Assembly (NCBI RefSeq): GCF_001673365.1
Contig: NZ_LZLS01000114.1
Span: 1-32,124, forward strand
DNA: 32,124 bases
DNA from: Mycobacterium asiaticum
GTDB taxonomy: Bacteria; Actinomycetota; Actinomycetes; Mycobacteriales; Mycobacteriaceae
Reading direction: 5' to 3'
Part shown: positions 21,986 to 30,479 of the stretch, one piece after another
Layout: the number at the start of each line of letters is the position of its first letter
Numbering within the stretch: position 1 is the first letter of the stretch
Translations under genes and position numbers: made by a program
The notes under the pieces: generated by a model
Databases searched by the model: none
What the model saw: the letters and a program-made list of their open reading frames with translations, nothing else
Told to the model about the DNA's origin: nothing

Positions 21986-22185
21986 TACCTGTCCCTAACC
22001 GGAACCGTAGACCGCCACCGAGGCGCCGGTCGGGTGCCATCACCTAGTCGGGCACGCGTACAGCAGATGACTATTCAACAGCTGTCCGACACAGAATTCC
22101 GTTTGATTCGGAAAAAAACCAGGATCTTTTTGAAATGGATTCGTCGCGCGGCGCGGGCACTAATTGTCGACCGGGTCAGGAGGAC
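21986..22185 (-). promoter_or_regulatory. Intergenic region upstream of the 3505-residue PPE gene
   Basis: These 200 bp separate the two PPE genes and contain no gene. On the coding (minus) strand GGAAT (22096-22100) and GTT (22077-22079) are spaced by 16 bases, the geometry of SigH/SigE-type stress promoters. A run of seven T (minus strand, about 22110-22117) lies downstream of the other PPE gene's stop without a clear GC-rich stem, so it is at best a weak terminator. Upstream of the ATG the coding strand reads GGGACAGGTA, a poor ribosome-binding site. Confidence 0.35.
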
Positions 22186-25100
22186 TCAGAGGCCGAAGCT
22201 GAACGGGCCGAACCCGCTCGTGTCGCCGAACTGGAACAGCCGACTGAAAGTGAATTCGAGGGGAAAGTTGCCCAGCAGAACCACGTCTGGGATCTCCAGC
22301 GAAAGGGTGTCGCTGAACAGTACGACCTCGACATCGGGCAGCAGCGGCACTTGCTGGATGAAGGATGCGTAGATCGGGATCGGTGGCAGTTCGGCGCCGT
22401 GCAGGACGATCGGGCCACCAAACCCGGTGATCGGAAGATCGACGGGCGCCGTCAGGCTCCAGGAGAAGGGGATTGTGGGAATCGTGGTTGCGTAGGAGAG
22501 CCCGTAGCTATCGTCGTCGCCGAAGCGGAACGCGCCGAAATTTCCGTCACCGCGGTTCCACAGCCCGATGTTGTCGTCACCGCTGTTCAACAGGCCCATG
22601 TTGTGGTCACCGGAGTTGAACAAGCCCTTGTTGAAGCTGCCCGGGTTGATCAGGCCGAGGTTGCCGCTGCCGGTGTTGAACAGACCGGTGTTGCTACTGC
22701 CGGTGTTGGCGAAGCCCAGGTTGTAGTTGCCGGAGTTGCCGATGCCGAAGTTTCCGGTGCCCGAGTTGAAGAAGCCGATGTTGCCGGTGCCGGAGTTGAA
22801 GAGTCCGATGTTGAATTCGCCCGAGTTCAGCAGCCCGATATTGAGCGGGTCCAGGATCCGCGGACCGATGCCGATCTGGCCGGTGCCTGTCAGGCCGATG
22901 CCGATGTTGCCGACGCCGGTATTGGCCAGGCCGAAGTTGTGCGCGCCGGAGTTGGCCAGACCGAAGTTGTAGCCGCCGAGGTTGGCCAACCCCACGTTGA
23001 AGCTCCCCGAGTTGCCCAGCCCGAAGTTGAAGTTGCCCAGCTGGGCCAACCCGATGTTGAGGTTGCCGGAGTTGGCGAAGCCGTAGTTGTGGACGCCGAG
23101 ATTCCCGAGTACGTCGATCTCGCGGGGGAATTGGCTGTTGAAGATGCCGGTGAAGTTGCTTCCGTAGTTCAACAGGCCCGAGTTGAACGCCGGGATCGCC
23201 GTCCCCAGATCGCTGGTGTTGAACAGACCGGACGCGCTGTGGCCGAAGTTCGAGAAACCGGACTGCAGCCCGCCGAGGTTGAACAGGCCGGACATCCCGA
23301 GATTGCCGCGGACCTCGTTGAACAATCCCGACGCGGTTCCGGAGCCGCTGTTGAAAAATCCCGACGACGGGCCGCTGCTGATGTTTCCGAAGCCGGGGGC
23401 GGCCGGAATATTGAGCAGCGGCAGTTTGATCGGGCCGATGCCGGCGGTTCCGGTGATGTGCAGCACGGTGTCGGGCCCGCCGACCAGGAGATGCACCGGG
23501 CCGTCCACGGTGACGGTGATGTCCGGGACCGAGACGGGACCGAGGTAGCCACCAGCGGTACCACCGACCCCGGTATCGAAGAAGCTGAAGAAGATTCGCG
23601 GAATCTCCATGGCGTGCAACGTCACCGGGGTGGACGTGGCGGTGATCGGGATGTTGACCGGGATGGCGATGTCGACTTGAGCCGGTATGACGGGGATGTC
23701 GATCTCGTAGGACAACCCGAACAGGCCCTGCCGGTCGCCGCGCCAGAAGAAGCCGTTGTTCATGCTGCCGGTGTTGAACGCGCCGGTGTTGATGTCGCCG
23801 GAGTTGGCGGCGCCGGTGTTGTAGTTGCCGCTGTTGAAGTAGCCGCTGTTGAAGTCGCCGGAGTTGAAGTCGCCGGTGTTGTAGCTGCCGGAGTTCCAGC
23901 TGCCGGAGTTGTAGTGCCCAGTGTTGGCGAACCCCGTGTTGACGGTGCCGGAGTTGAAGAAGCCGAAGTTGTTCTCGCCGCTATTGCCTATCCCGAAGTT
24001 GTGATTACCGGAGTTGAACAGGCCGATGTTGCCGGTTCCGGAGTTGAACAGGCCGATGTTCGCTGCGCCGGAATTGAGGCCGCCGATCCCGATCTGCCCG
24101 GTGCCGGTGAGGCCGATGCCGATGTTGTGGTCCCCGGTGTTGAACAGGCCCAGGTTGAAGTCGCCGGTATTGGCGAGACCGAGGTTGTGCTGGCCGGCGT
24201 TGGCGAAGCCCACGTTGTAACTGCCGGCGTTGCCGAATCCCTGGTTGAAGCTGCCCAGGTTGGCCGGGCCGAAGTTGAAGCTGCCGGCGTTGCCGGGGCC
24301 GGCGTTCAGCGCCGCCGTGAGCAACAGCCTGTCTAGTCCATACCCGTTGCCGGCGACACCAGTGGTGCCCAGGTTCCAGTAGCCGGACGTGAGTTCGCCG
24401 AAGTTCTGCAGACCCGAGTTACCCAATGCGCCCGTCGCATAGTTGAAGAAGCCCGAATTGGCACCGGCGTTGAAGAATCCCGAGGACCCCCCGTCGCCGC
24501 TGTTGAAGAATCCGGACGACGGATGGCGCGTCAGGTTGCCGAAGCCGGGTGCGGCGGGGACGTGCAGCAGCGGGATGTCGATGGGGCCGATGCTGGCGGT
24601 CACCCCGATGTCGAGCGTGGTCCCCGGCCCGCCGATCTGCATCTGGACCGTGGGCAAGGTGACGTTGATATCCGGGACCTGAATCGTGCCGACGGAGTAG
24701 TCGCGGATGAAGTGCACCGTGATGGGCGCGACGCTGAACGAGGAGATCGACAGCGGACCGAGGGCGACGGTGACCGGGAGATCCAGCGGGATGCTCACGC
24801 CGAGCTGCACCGGAATCGGCGGGATGTAGATCCCTAGATCACCGGCGATCAAGCCCCGGTTGTCGTCGAACCAGAACAGGCCGTTGCTCGTGTTTCCGGA
24901 GATGAATGCGCCGGTGTTGAGGTTGCCGGAGTTCGCTATTCCGGTGTTCAGGTTGCCGGTGTTGAAGTAGCCGGTGTTGTAGCTGCCGGGGTTGAAGCTG
25001 CCCGTATTGGTGTTGCCGGCGTTGAAGTCTCCGGTGTTGTAGCTGCCGACGTTGCCGATGCCGAAGTTGAAGTTGCCGGCGTTGAGCAAACCTGTGTTGG

Positions 25101-28100
25101 TGCTGCCGCTGTTGGCGATGCCGACGTTCCCGGTGCCGGAGTTGCCGATTCCGACGTTTCCGGTCCCCGAGTTGAACAGGCCGATGTTCCCGCTGCCGGA
25201 GTTCAGGCCACCGAACCCGAACTGGCCGCTGCCGGTGAGCCCGATGCCGATGTTGTGGTCGCCGGTGTTGAAGAACCCGACATTGTGGTGGCCGGTGTTG
25301 GCGAAACCGAAGTTGTAGCTGCCGGCGTTGGCCAGACCCTGGTTGAACCCGCCGAGGTTTGCCAGGCCGACGTTGAATGGGCCGCGGTTGAGCGAGCCGA
25401 TGTTGAAGTTGCCGGCGTTCAGGGAACCCAGGTTCCAGTCCAGCGCCGGCACGACCGGACCCGAACCGTGTTGACCCGAGTTGAACACCCCCGGCAGGTT
25501 GGCACCGATATTGCCGAATCCGGACGTGGAACCGGAACCGCTGTTGAAGAACCCGGACGACGGACCGCTGGTGGTATTACCGAAACCCGGCGCGGGCGGG
25601 ATGTGCAGCAGCGAAAGGTGTATCGGCCCAATGCTTCCGCTGTTCTTGAGACTGAATAGCGTGTCGGGGCCACCCAGGTTGACGTGCACGGTCGGCAGCG
25701 TGATGGAGATGGTGGACAAGCTGATCGGACCGGCTGTGACGACGTCCGCGCCGATGAGGTCGACCTGGATCTGGGGAATGGTGAAGCCGGGGATGGTGAT
25801 CGTGCCCAGGTTCGCCGACAGCGGGATATCCAGCGGCATGCTGACCTCGACGTGCCATGGGATTGGCGTGGACGGCAACGAAATTCCCAAGTCCATGCTC
25901 AACAGGCCGCGTCGATCACCGCGCCAGAAGAAACCGTTGTTCATGTTGCCTCCGTTGAAGGCGCCCGTGTTGAAGTGCCCGGAGTTGCCGGTCCCGGTGT
26001 TGTAGTCGCCGGAGTTGGCGTCACCGGTGTTGTAGTTGCCGGAGTTGAAGCTCCCTACGTTTCCGATGCCGGTGTTGAACACGCCGAAGTTGCCGACGCC
26101 GGTGTTGCCCAGCCCGACGTTGCCGGCACCGGTATTGCCGATGCCGGTATTCCCGTTGCCCGAGTTGAAGATTCCGATGTTGCCGGTGCCGGAGTTGAAC
26201 AGGCCGATGTTGGCCTCCCCTGAATTCAGACCTGAATTCAGGGCGCCGAATCCGATCTGGCCGTTACCGGTCAGGCCGATGCCGATGTTGTAGTCGCCGG
26301 TGTTGCCGATGCCGATGTTGTGGCTGCCGGTGTTGGCGAAGCCGAAGTTGTAGCTACCCAGATTCGCCAGTCCCTGGTTGAAGTCGCCCAGGTTGGATGA
26401 TCCGAGGTTGAAGCGACCCACGTTCGGTGCGCCGATGTTGAACTGGCTGAGCGCAACGGGATTGATCGGATTGAAGCCGATGTTTCCCAGGCCGGAGATC
26501 GATTGGCCGGCGTTCCAACTACCCGATCCCACCGAGCCGGCGTTGAACAATCCTGAAATCCCAACTCCAGCAGCATCATTGAGAAATCCGGAGGCGCTGG
26601 CGCCGACATTGCCGAAACCCGAGGCGCTGCCGGTGCCGGCGTTGAAGAATCCCGATGACGGGTGCGTGGTGGTGTTTCCGAACCCCGGGCCGGCTGGCAG
26701 GCTGAACAGCGAAAGATGCAGCGGTCCCACACCCGCGGTGATGGTGATGTCGATCGAGGTGTCGGGGCCGCCGATGACAGCAGTCGGCAGCGGGGTGTCG
26801 AAAATCGCGAAGATCGGCTCCACGGTGAGCGAGTTGATGGTGCCCGCTGTCATCTGCAGCAGGCCGAAAGGCACTGCCGTTAGGTGGAATCCGCTGAATA
26901 CGACGTTGCCGGAGTTGACGATGTTGAACGGGATGTTCACTGGAATTCGTACGTCGATGCGGGCGGTCAACTCGGGAACTGTGATGCCCAGGTCGAGCCC
27001 GCCGGCGCCTTGGAGATCACCCCGGGTGAGTACGCCGTTGCTCATGTTGCCGCCGTTGAATGCGCCCGTGTTGATATCGCCTGAATTCCAGAAACCGGTG
27101 TTGTAGTTGCCGGAGTTGAAAAGCCCGGTGTTGTAGTTGCCGGTGTTGCCCGAGCCCGTGTTGAAGGATCCGGTGTTGTAGTCGCCGGTGTTGGAATGAC
27201 CGGTGTTGGCGATCCCGGTGTTGAGGTTGCCGGCGTTGAACAGGCCCACGTTGAAGTTGCCCGGATTGGCGATGCCGAAGTTGCCGGTGCCGGAGTTGGC
27301 GATGCCGATGTTGCCGGTGCCGGAGTTGCCGATGCCGATGTTGCCGCTGCCCGAGTTGAACAGGCCGATGTTGTCCTGCCCCGAATTCAGCCCGCCGAAC
27401 CCGATCTGGCCGTTGCCGGTGAGCCCGATGCCGACGTTGTGGTCACCGGTGTTGGCGAAGCCGAAGTTGTGGCTGCCGGTGTTGGCAAAGCCTTGGTTGT
27501 AGCTGCCGGCATTTCCGATGCCCAGGTTGAAGCTGCCGAAATTGCCTGGTCCGACGTTGAAGTTGCCGATGTTCGCGGGGCCGACGTTGAAGCTGCCGAT
27601 GTTGGCCAGACCCATGTTCAGGCCTTGATTGAAGGACGGGACAAGGTCTTTCGCGCTGGTGTTGTAGAACCCCGAGATGCCGTGACCCAGGTTGGACGCG
27701 CCCGATGTCAGGGCGCCGATGTTCTGGAAGCCCGATAGGCCCGAGCCTCCGGTGGCAACGTTGAGGAAACCCGATACGTTGGCCCCGAGGTTGCCCACGC
27801 CCGACGAACTTCCGGCCCCGCTGTTGAAAAGGCCGGATGAGGGTCCTGCGGTCGAATTGAAGAAGCCGGGTCCGGCTGGGATGTTGATCAGGTGGATCAC
27901 CAAGGGGTTGGTTCCGCCGGTGGCAGTGATATTGAGCATCGTGTCGAGGCCCCCCAGGGTGAACGTCCACAGCGGGATGCTGACGGACAGATCCGGTACA
28001 TCGAGCGGCCCGAAGAAGAAGAATTCGAAGCCTCCGCTGGAAACTGACTGGCGAGGAAAATGGAAACCAGAGAAATCAAGCACCATGCCGCCCGCCTGGA

Positions 28101-29439
28101 ACTCCGAATGCACCGGCAGCTGGCTGAGATATTCCAGCGGGATTGCCGGAATTGTGACGCTGACGTCGAGTCCGATCCAGCCTTCGTAGTCGTCGCGTTC
28201 GAAGAGTCCGTTGCTGTAGTCGCCGGTGACGAAGGCGCCCGTGGCGACGTTTCCGGTGTTGAAAAACCCGGTGCTGTAGTCACCCTTGTTGGCCACGCCG
28301 GTGTTGTAGCTGCCGGTGTTGTAGGCGCCGCTGTTGCCGTGGCCAGGGTTGCCGAAGCCGGTGTTGACGTTGCCGGAGTTGAGGAAGCCGGTGTTGAGAC
28401 TTCCGGCGTTGAGGAAACCGGCGTTGACGTCGCCGGCGTTGCCGAAGCCGGTGTTGTAGCTGCCGGGGTTGGCGAAGCCGAAGTTGCCGGTGCCGGAGTT
28501 CCCGATGCCGATGTTTCCGGTGCCCGAGTTGAACAATCCGATGTTTCCGGTGCCGGAATTGAACAGCCCGGAATTCATGCTGCCCGAGTTCAGAGCGCCG
28601 AAGCCGATTTTCCCGTCCCCGGACAGACCGATGCCGATGTTGTTGTTTCCGGTGTTGGCGAATCCGCTGTTGTGGGAGCCGGTGTTGAACAGCCCCATGT
28701 TGTGGCTGCCGGCGTTCCAGAATCCCTGGTTATAACTTCCGTTGTTGACCGACCCGAAGTTGAAGCTGCCCGAGTTGCCCGAGCCGATGTTGAAATGACC
28801 GTGGTTGGCGATGCCGATGTTGCCGAATCCGGTGTTGCCGGCACTGGCGACGGCCGCGCCGAAGGACGCAAATCCTGCGCCGGCGGTTTCTACGGCGGCG
28901 GGAACGGTATCGATGACAATTTCGGTGATTTGGCGCAGACGTCGCAACATCAGATCGATCTGCGCGGCTTCCCGGTTGTAGGCGATCAGCGCGGCCAGAT
29001 CCTGCGCCCAGATCTGTTCGTAGCGGAACTCCGTCGCCGCTATCGCCGGAGCGTTGAGGCCCAGCCAGTTCGACCTCGCCAACGCCGCCAGCAGTGCTCG
29101 GTTGTCGTTGACCGTCGCCGGGTGCACCGTCGCGGCTAGGGCGGCCTCGAAAGCCCCGGCGGCCACGTGAGCCTGGGTCGCGGCCTGTTCGGCCTGGCGA
29201 GCCGCGGTGTTCAACCACTCGAGATACGGTGCGGCCGCGGCCATCATCGCCGCGGAGGTCGCCCCCTGCCAGGCTGTGCCGGCCAACCCGGAGGTCAGTG
29301 ATCCGAATGAAGTGGCGGCCGCTTCCAATTCGGCGGCCAAACCATTCCAGGTGGCTGCGGCGGCCCGCATCGGGCCCGACCCCAAGCCCGTATACATCCG
29401 CCACGACTGGATTTCCGGGGGCGGCAGCGCGAAACTCAT
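22186..29439 (-). CDS. Second giant PPE-MPTR protein, 2417 residues
   Basis: It begins M-S-F-A-L-P-P-P-E-I with W-Q-G at 57-59, an intact PPE domain (about 1-180). A helical segment up to residue 200 leads into MPTR pentapeptides. Five complete and one terminal copy of the same beta-rich module as in the neighbouring PPE protein occur at 1.06-1.24 kb intervals. The C-terminus stops inside the last module (ending F-G-P-F-S-F-G-L) without the P-S-S-G-F-F-N-S-G cap. ATG 29439 has GGAAGG about ten bases upstream. ESX-5 export with an unlinked PE partner is inferred from family membership. I know of no counterpart at this place in M. tuberculosis, so it may have arisen by duplication or insertion beside the PPE8-like gene. 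Confidence 0.93.
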   Translation of the reverse strand: MSFALPPPEIQSWRMYTGLGSGPMRAAAATWNGLAAELEAAATSFGSLTSGLAGTAWQGATSAAMMAAAAPYLEWLNTAARQAEQAATQAHVAAGAFEAALAATVHPATVNDNRALLAALARSNWLGLNAPAIAATEFRYEQIWAQDLAALIAYNREAAQIDLMLRRLRQITEIVIDTVPAAVETAGAGFASFGAAVASAGNTGFGNIGIANHGHFNIGSGNSGSFNFGSVNNGSYNQGFWNAGSHNMGLFNTGSHNSGFANTGNNNIGIGLSGDGKIGFGALNSGSMNSGLFNSGTGNIGLFNSGTGNIGIGNSGTGNFGFANPGSYNTGFGNAGDVNAGFLNAGSLNTGFLNSGNVNTGFGNPGHGNSGAYNTGSYNTGVANKGDYSTGFFNTGNVATGAFVTGDYSNGLFERDDYEGWIGLDVSVTIPAIPLEYLSQLPVHSEFQAGGMVLDFSGFHFPRQSVSSGGFEFFFFGPLDVPDLSVSIPLWTFTLGGLDTMLNITATGGTNPLVIHLINIPAGPGFFNSTAGPSSGLFNSGAGSSSGVGNLGANVSGFLNVATGGSGLSGFQNIGALTSGASNLGHGISGFYNTSAKDLVPSFNQGLNMGLANIGSFNVGPANIGNFNVGPGNFGSFNLGIGNAGSYNQGFANTGSHNFGFANTGDHNVGIGLTGNGQIGFGGLNSGQDNIGLFNSGSGNIGIGNSGTGNIGIANSGTGNFGIANPGNFNVGLFNAGNLNTGIANTGHSNTGDYNTGSFNTGSGNTGNYNTGLFNSGNYNTGFWNSGDINTGAFNGGNMSNGVLTRGDLQGAGGLDLGITVPELTARIDVRIPVNIPFNIVNSGNVVFSGFHLTAVPFGLLQMTAGTINSLTVEPIFAIFDTPLPTAVIGGPDTSIDITITAGVGPLHLSLFSLPAGPGFGNTTTHPSSGFFNAGTGSASGFGNVGASASGFLNDAAGVGISGLFNAGSVGSGSWNAGQSISGLGNIGFNPINPVALSQFNIGAPNVGRFNLGSSNLGDFNQGLANLGSYNFGFANTGSHNIGIGNTGDYNIGIGLTGNGQIGFGALNSGLNSGEANIGLFNSGTGNIGIFNSGNGNTGIGNTGAGNVGLGNTGVGNFGVFNTGIGNVGSFNSGNYNTGDANSGDYNTGTGNSGHFNTGAFNGGNMNNGFFWRGDRRGLLSMDLGISLPSTPIPWHVEVSMPLDIPLSANLGTITIPGFTIPQIQVDLIGADVVTAGPISLSTISITLPTVHVNLGGPDTLFSLKNSGSIGPIHLSLLHIPPAPGFGNTTSGPSSGFFNSGSGSTSGFGNIGANLPGVFNSGQHGSGPVVPALDWNLGSLNAGNFNIGSLNRGPFNVGLANLGGFNQGLANAGSYNFGFANTGHHNVGFFNTGDHNIGIGLTGSGQFGFGGLNSGSGNIGLFNSGTGNVGIGNSGTGNVGIANSGSTNTGLLNAGNFNFGIGNVGSYNTGDFNAGNTNTGSFNPGSYNTGYFNTGNLNTGIANSGNLNTGAFISGNTSNGLFWFDDNRGLIAGDLGIYIPPIPVQLGVSIPLDLPVTVALGPLSISSFSVAPITVHFIRDYSVGTIQVPDINVTLPTVQMQIGGPGTTLDIGVTASIGPIDIPLLHVPAAPGFGNLTRHPSSGFFNSGDGGSSGFFNAGANSGFFNYATGALGNSGLQNFGELTSGYWNLGTTGVAGNGYGLDRLLLTAALNAGPGNAGSFNFGPANLGSFNQGFGNAGSYNVGFANAGQHNLGLANTGDFNLGLFNTGDHNIGIGLTGTGQIGIGGLNSGAANIGLFNSGTGNIGLFNSGNHNFGIGNSGENNFGFFNSGTVNTGFANTGHYNSGSWNSGSYNTGDFNSGDFNSGYFNSGNYNTGAANSGDINTGAFNTGSMNNGFFWRGDRQGLFGLSYEIDIPVIPAQVDIAIPVNIPITATSTPVTLHAMEIPRIFFSFFDTGVGGTAGGYLGPVSVPDITVTVDGPVHLLVGGPDTVLHITGTAGIGPIKLPLLNIPAAPGFGNISSGPSSGFFNSGSGTASGLFNEVRGNLGMSGLFNLGGLQSGFSNFGHSASGLFNTSDLGTAIPAFNSGLLNYGSNFTGIFNSQFPREIDVLGNLGVHNYGFANSGNLNIGLAQLGNFNFGLGNSGSFNVGLANLGGYNFGLANSGAHNFGLANTGVGNIGIGLTGTGQIGIGPRILDPLNIGLLNSGEFNIGLFNSGTGNIGFFNSGTGNFGIGNSGNYNLGFANTGSSNTGLFNTGSGNLGLINPGSFNKGLFNSGDHNMGLLNSGDDNIGLWNRGDGNFGAFRFGDDDSYGLSYATTIPTIPFSWSLTAPVDLPITGFGGPIVLHGAELPPIPIYASFIQQVPLLPDVEVVLFSDTLSLEIPDVVLLGNFPLEFTFSRLFQFGDTSGFGPFSFGL
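22190..28839 (-). repeat. MPTR tract with six higher-order modules in the second PPE gene
   Basis: Pentapeptide-coding units alternate with beta-rich segments at about 27860-28200, 26680-27020, 25590-25920, 24540-24860, 23400-23740 and 22190-22500. The boundary motif is degenerate in some copies (E-R-D-D-Y-E-G, T-R-G-D-L-Q-G, W-R-G-D-R-R-G, W-F-D-D-N-R-G, W-R-G-D-R-Q-G). After the segment, P-G-F-G/F-N is followed by a P-S-S-G-x-F-N-S/A-G motif in the first five copies. The spacing is more regular than in the larger PPE gene. Confidence 0.85.
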
Positions 29440-29476
29440 GGCGCCCTGCCTTCCGGTAAAACAGCTGCATAACGAT

Positions 29477-29494
29477 GTGGAGCAACTGCTCCAC
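29477..29494. promoter_or_regulatory. Inverted repeat in the 5' leader of the second PPE gene
   Basis: GTGGAGCA-AC-TGCTCCAC is a perfect inverted repeat with eight-base arms. It lies a few bases downstream of the predicted transcription start, where a bound repressor would block initiation or elongation. As RNA it could form a seven-pair stem with a four-base loop about 40 bases before the start codon. The sequence does not decide between operator and RNA hairpin. Confidence 0.55.
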
Positions 29495-29504
29495 CGTACT
29501 GAAT

Positions 29505-29534
29505 AACATACTCAGCCAGGGTGTCGCGTGACAA
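29505..29534 (-). promoter_or_regulatory. Sigma-A-type promoter of the second PPE gene
   Basis: On the minus strand TTGTCA (29529-29534) and TATGTT (29505-29510) are separated by 18 bases. The -35 box has one mismatch and the -10 box keeps the T-A-T...T core. Transcription would start near 29498 and leave a leader of about 60 bases before ATG 29439. The gap between the epimerase stop and the PPE start holds no gene. Confidence 0.55.
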
Positions 29535-29562
29535 TCCAGAACTTGGGCAGACCGTCCCGGCG

Positions 29563-30465
29563 TTAGACCCGGATGGAGAAGGCCGCCACTGCAGGCTCAC
29601 CAGGCTGCGCACTCCGGTAGCCGCCGCGACGCAGCGCATCTGTCGGCGCGGCCATCGGCTCGAAGCACACGACCTTCTTTTCCGGGTCGTCCCCGGTCGG
29701 TGCGAAGATCTGCGCCGCCGAGTACCCGCATTCGAACCGGACTTCCAGACGCCGGTTGCCACCGCTGAGTGCGAAGACAGCCCCGTCCGCAACCTGGTCG
29801 TAGGCGTCGTCAAAGCTGTTGTCGCCCAACCGCTGCGACCGCGCCGGCTGCGGGGCGGTCTGGCCGGTCGGCAGACCGCGCTCGTCGAGGGATAAGTGCC
29901 GCAGCGGTGGCGTCTCGATAACCCACTCGGCGCGGTCGGCATCCGGTAGTTGCAGATACGGGTGGTAGCCGAAGCACAACGGCACGGCGCGGTCGCCCGT
30001 AGGGGTCACGGTGGTGCGCACGGTCAGGGTGCGCTCGGCCAGGCGCACCGTCATCGCGAGCACGTGCGGATACGGAAAACTGGCGAGCAAGCTCTCGTCG
30101 GCGCCGAAATCGAGTTCGGCGGTCAGTTCGTCGGCCGATTGCTCGGTCACCCGCCAGCCTGGGTGTGCTGCCAGCACGCCGTGGATGGGTAACCCGGCAG
30201 GATCGGGACGGACGCCGTTCTCGCCCGGCGACAGCGTCACCGTCACGTCCTGTGCGGTATAAGTGTTGGCGCCCAGGCGGTTTGCCCACGGGTAGAGAAT
30301 TGGGATACCCATCGTCTTACCGGCCGTACGGTAGGCATCCAGTCCGCGTCGCTGCCCGAGCAGCTGGACCCCGGCGTCAGTCAGGGACGTGCCGATCATG
30401 CCCGCCTCGGGCACGAATTGCGCCCCCACCGGCGAGGTTGGGTCGCGCAGCGTAACGACGTGCAC
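29563..30465 (-). CDS. Aldose 1-epimerase (mutarotase) family protein
   Basis: This 300-residue galactose-mutarotase-fold protein would interconvert the alpha and beta anomers of aldoses. The catalytic set is visible: H95 in P-I-H-G, H168 in G-Y-H-P-Y (acid) and E269 in C-F-E-P-M (base), plus N-R at 62-63 in the substrate loop. The GTG at 30465 is chosen because AGGAGG lies four bases upstream (30470-30475). A much longer in-frame opening to 30789 is rejected since it lies inside the preceding gene. It starts 14 bp after the flavohaemoglobin-like gene, so the two are probably cotranscribed. The actual sugar is not evident. Confidence 0.9.
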   Translation of the reverse strand: MHVVTLRDPTSPVGAQFVPEAGMIGTSLTDAGVQLLGQRRGLDAYRTAGKTMGIPILYPWANRLGANTYTAQDVTVTLSPGENGVRPDPAGLPIHGVLAAHPGWRVTEQSADELTAELDFGADESLLASFPYPHVLAMTVRLAERTLTVRTTVTPTGDRAVPLCFGYHPYLQLPDADRAEWVIETPPLRHLSLDERGLPTGQTAPQPARSQRLGDNSFDDAYDQVADGAVFALSGGNRRLEVRFECGYSAAQIFAPTGDDPEKKVVCFEPMAAPTDALRRGGYRSAQPGEPAVAAFSIRV

Positions 30466-30479
30466 TGGTCCTCCTGGTG

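Noticed and set aside
22100..22130. Intrinsic terminator after the second PPE gene
   Set aside because: A T-run is present on the minus strand, but I could not find a stable GC-rich stem directly before it.
12158..24336. Very long plus-strand open frames opposite the PPE genes (for example 12158-15001, 16682-19126, 22135-24336)
   Set aside because: They are rich in A-G-V-x-V-A-G-V repeats, the mirror of the MPTR codons. Repetitive GC-rich codons keep the antisense frame open; there are no ribosome-binding sites or domain matches.
11471..28839. CRISPR-like regularity of short repeats
   Set aside because: The 15-bp units are in frame, vary at the third base, encode MPTR pentapeptides and have no unique spacers.
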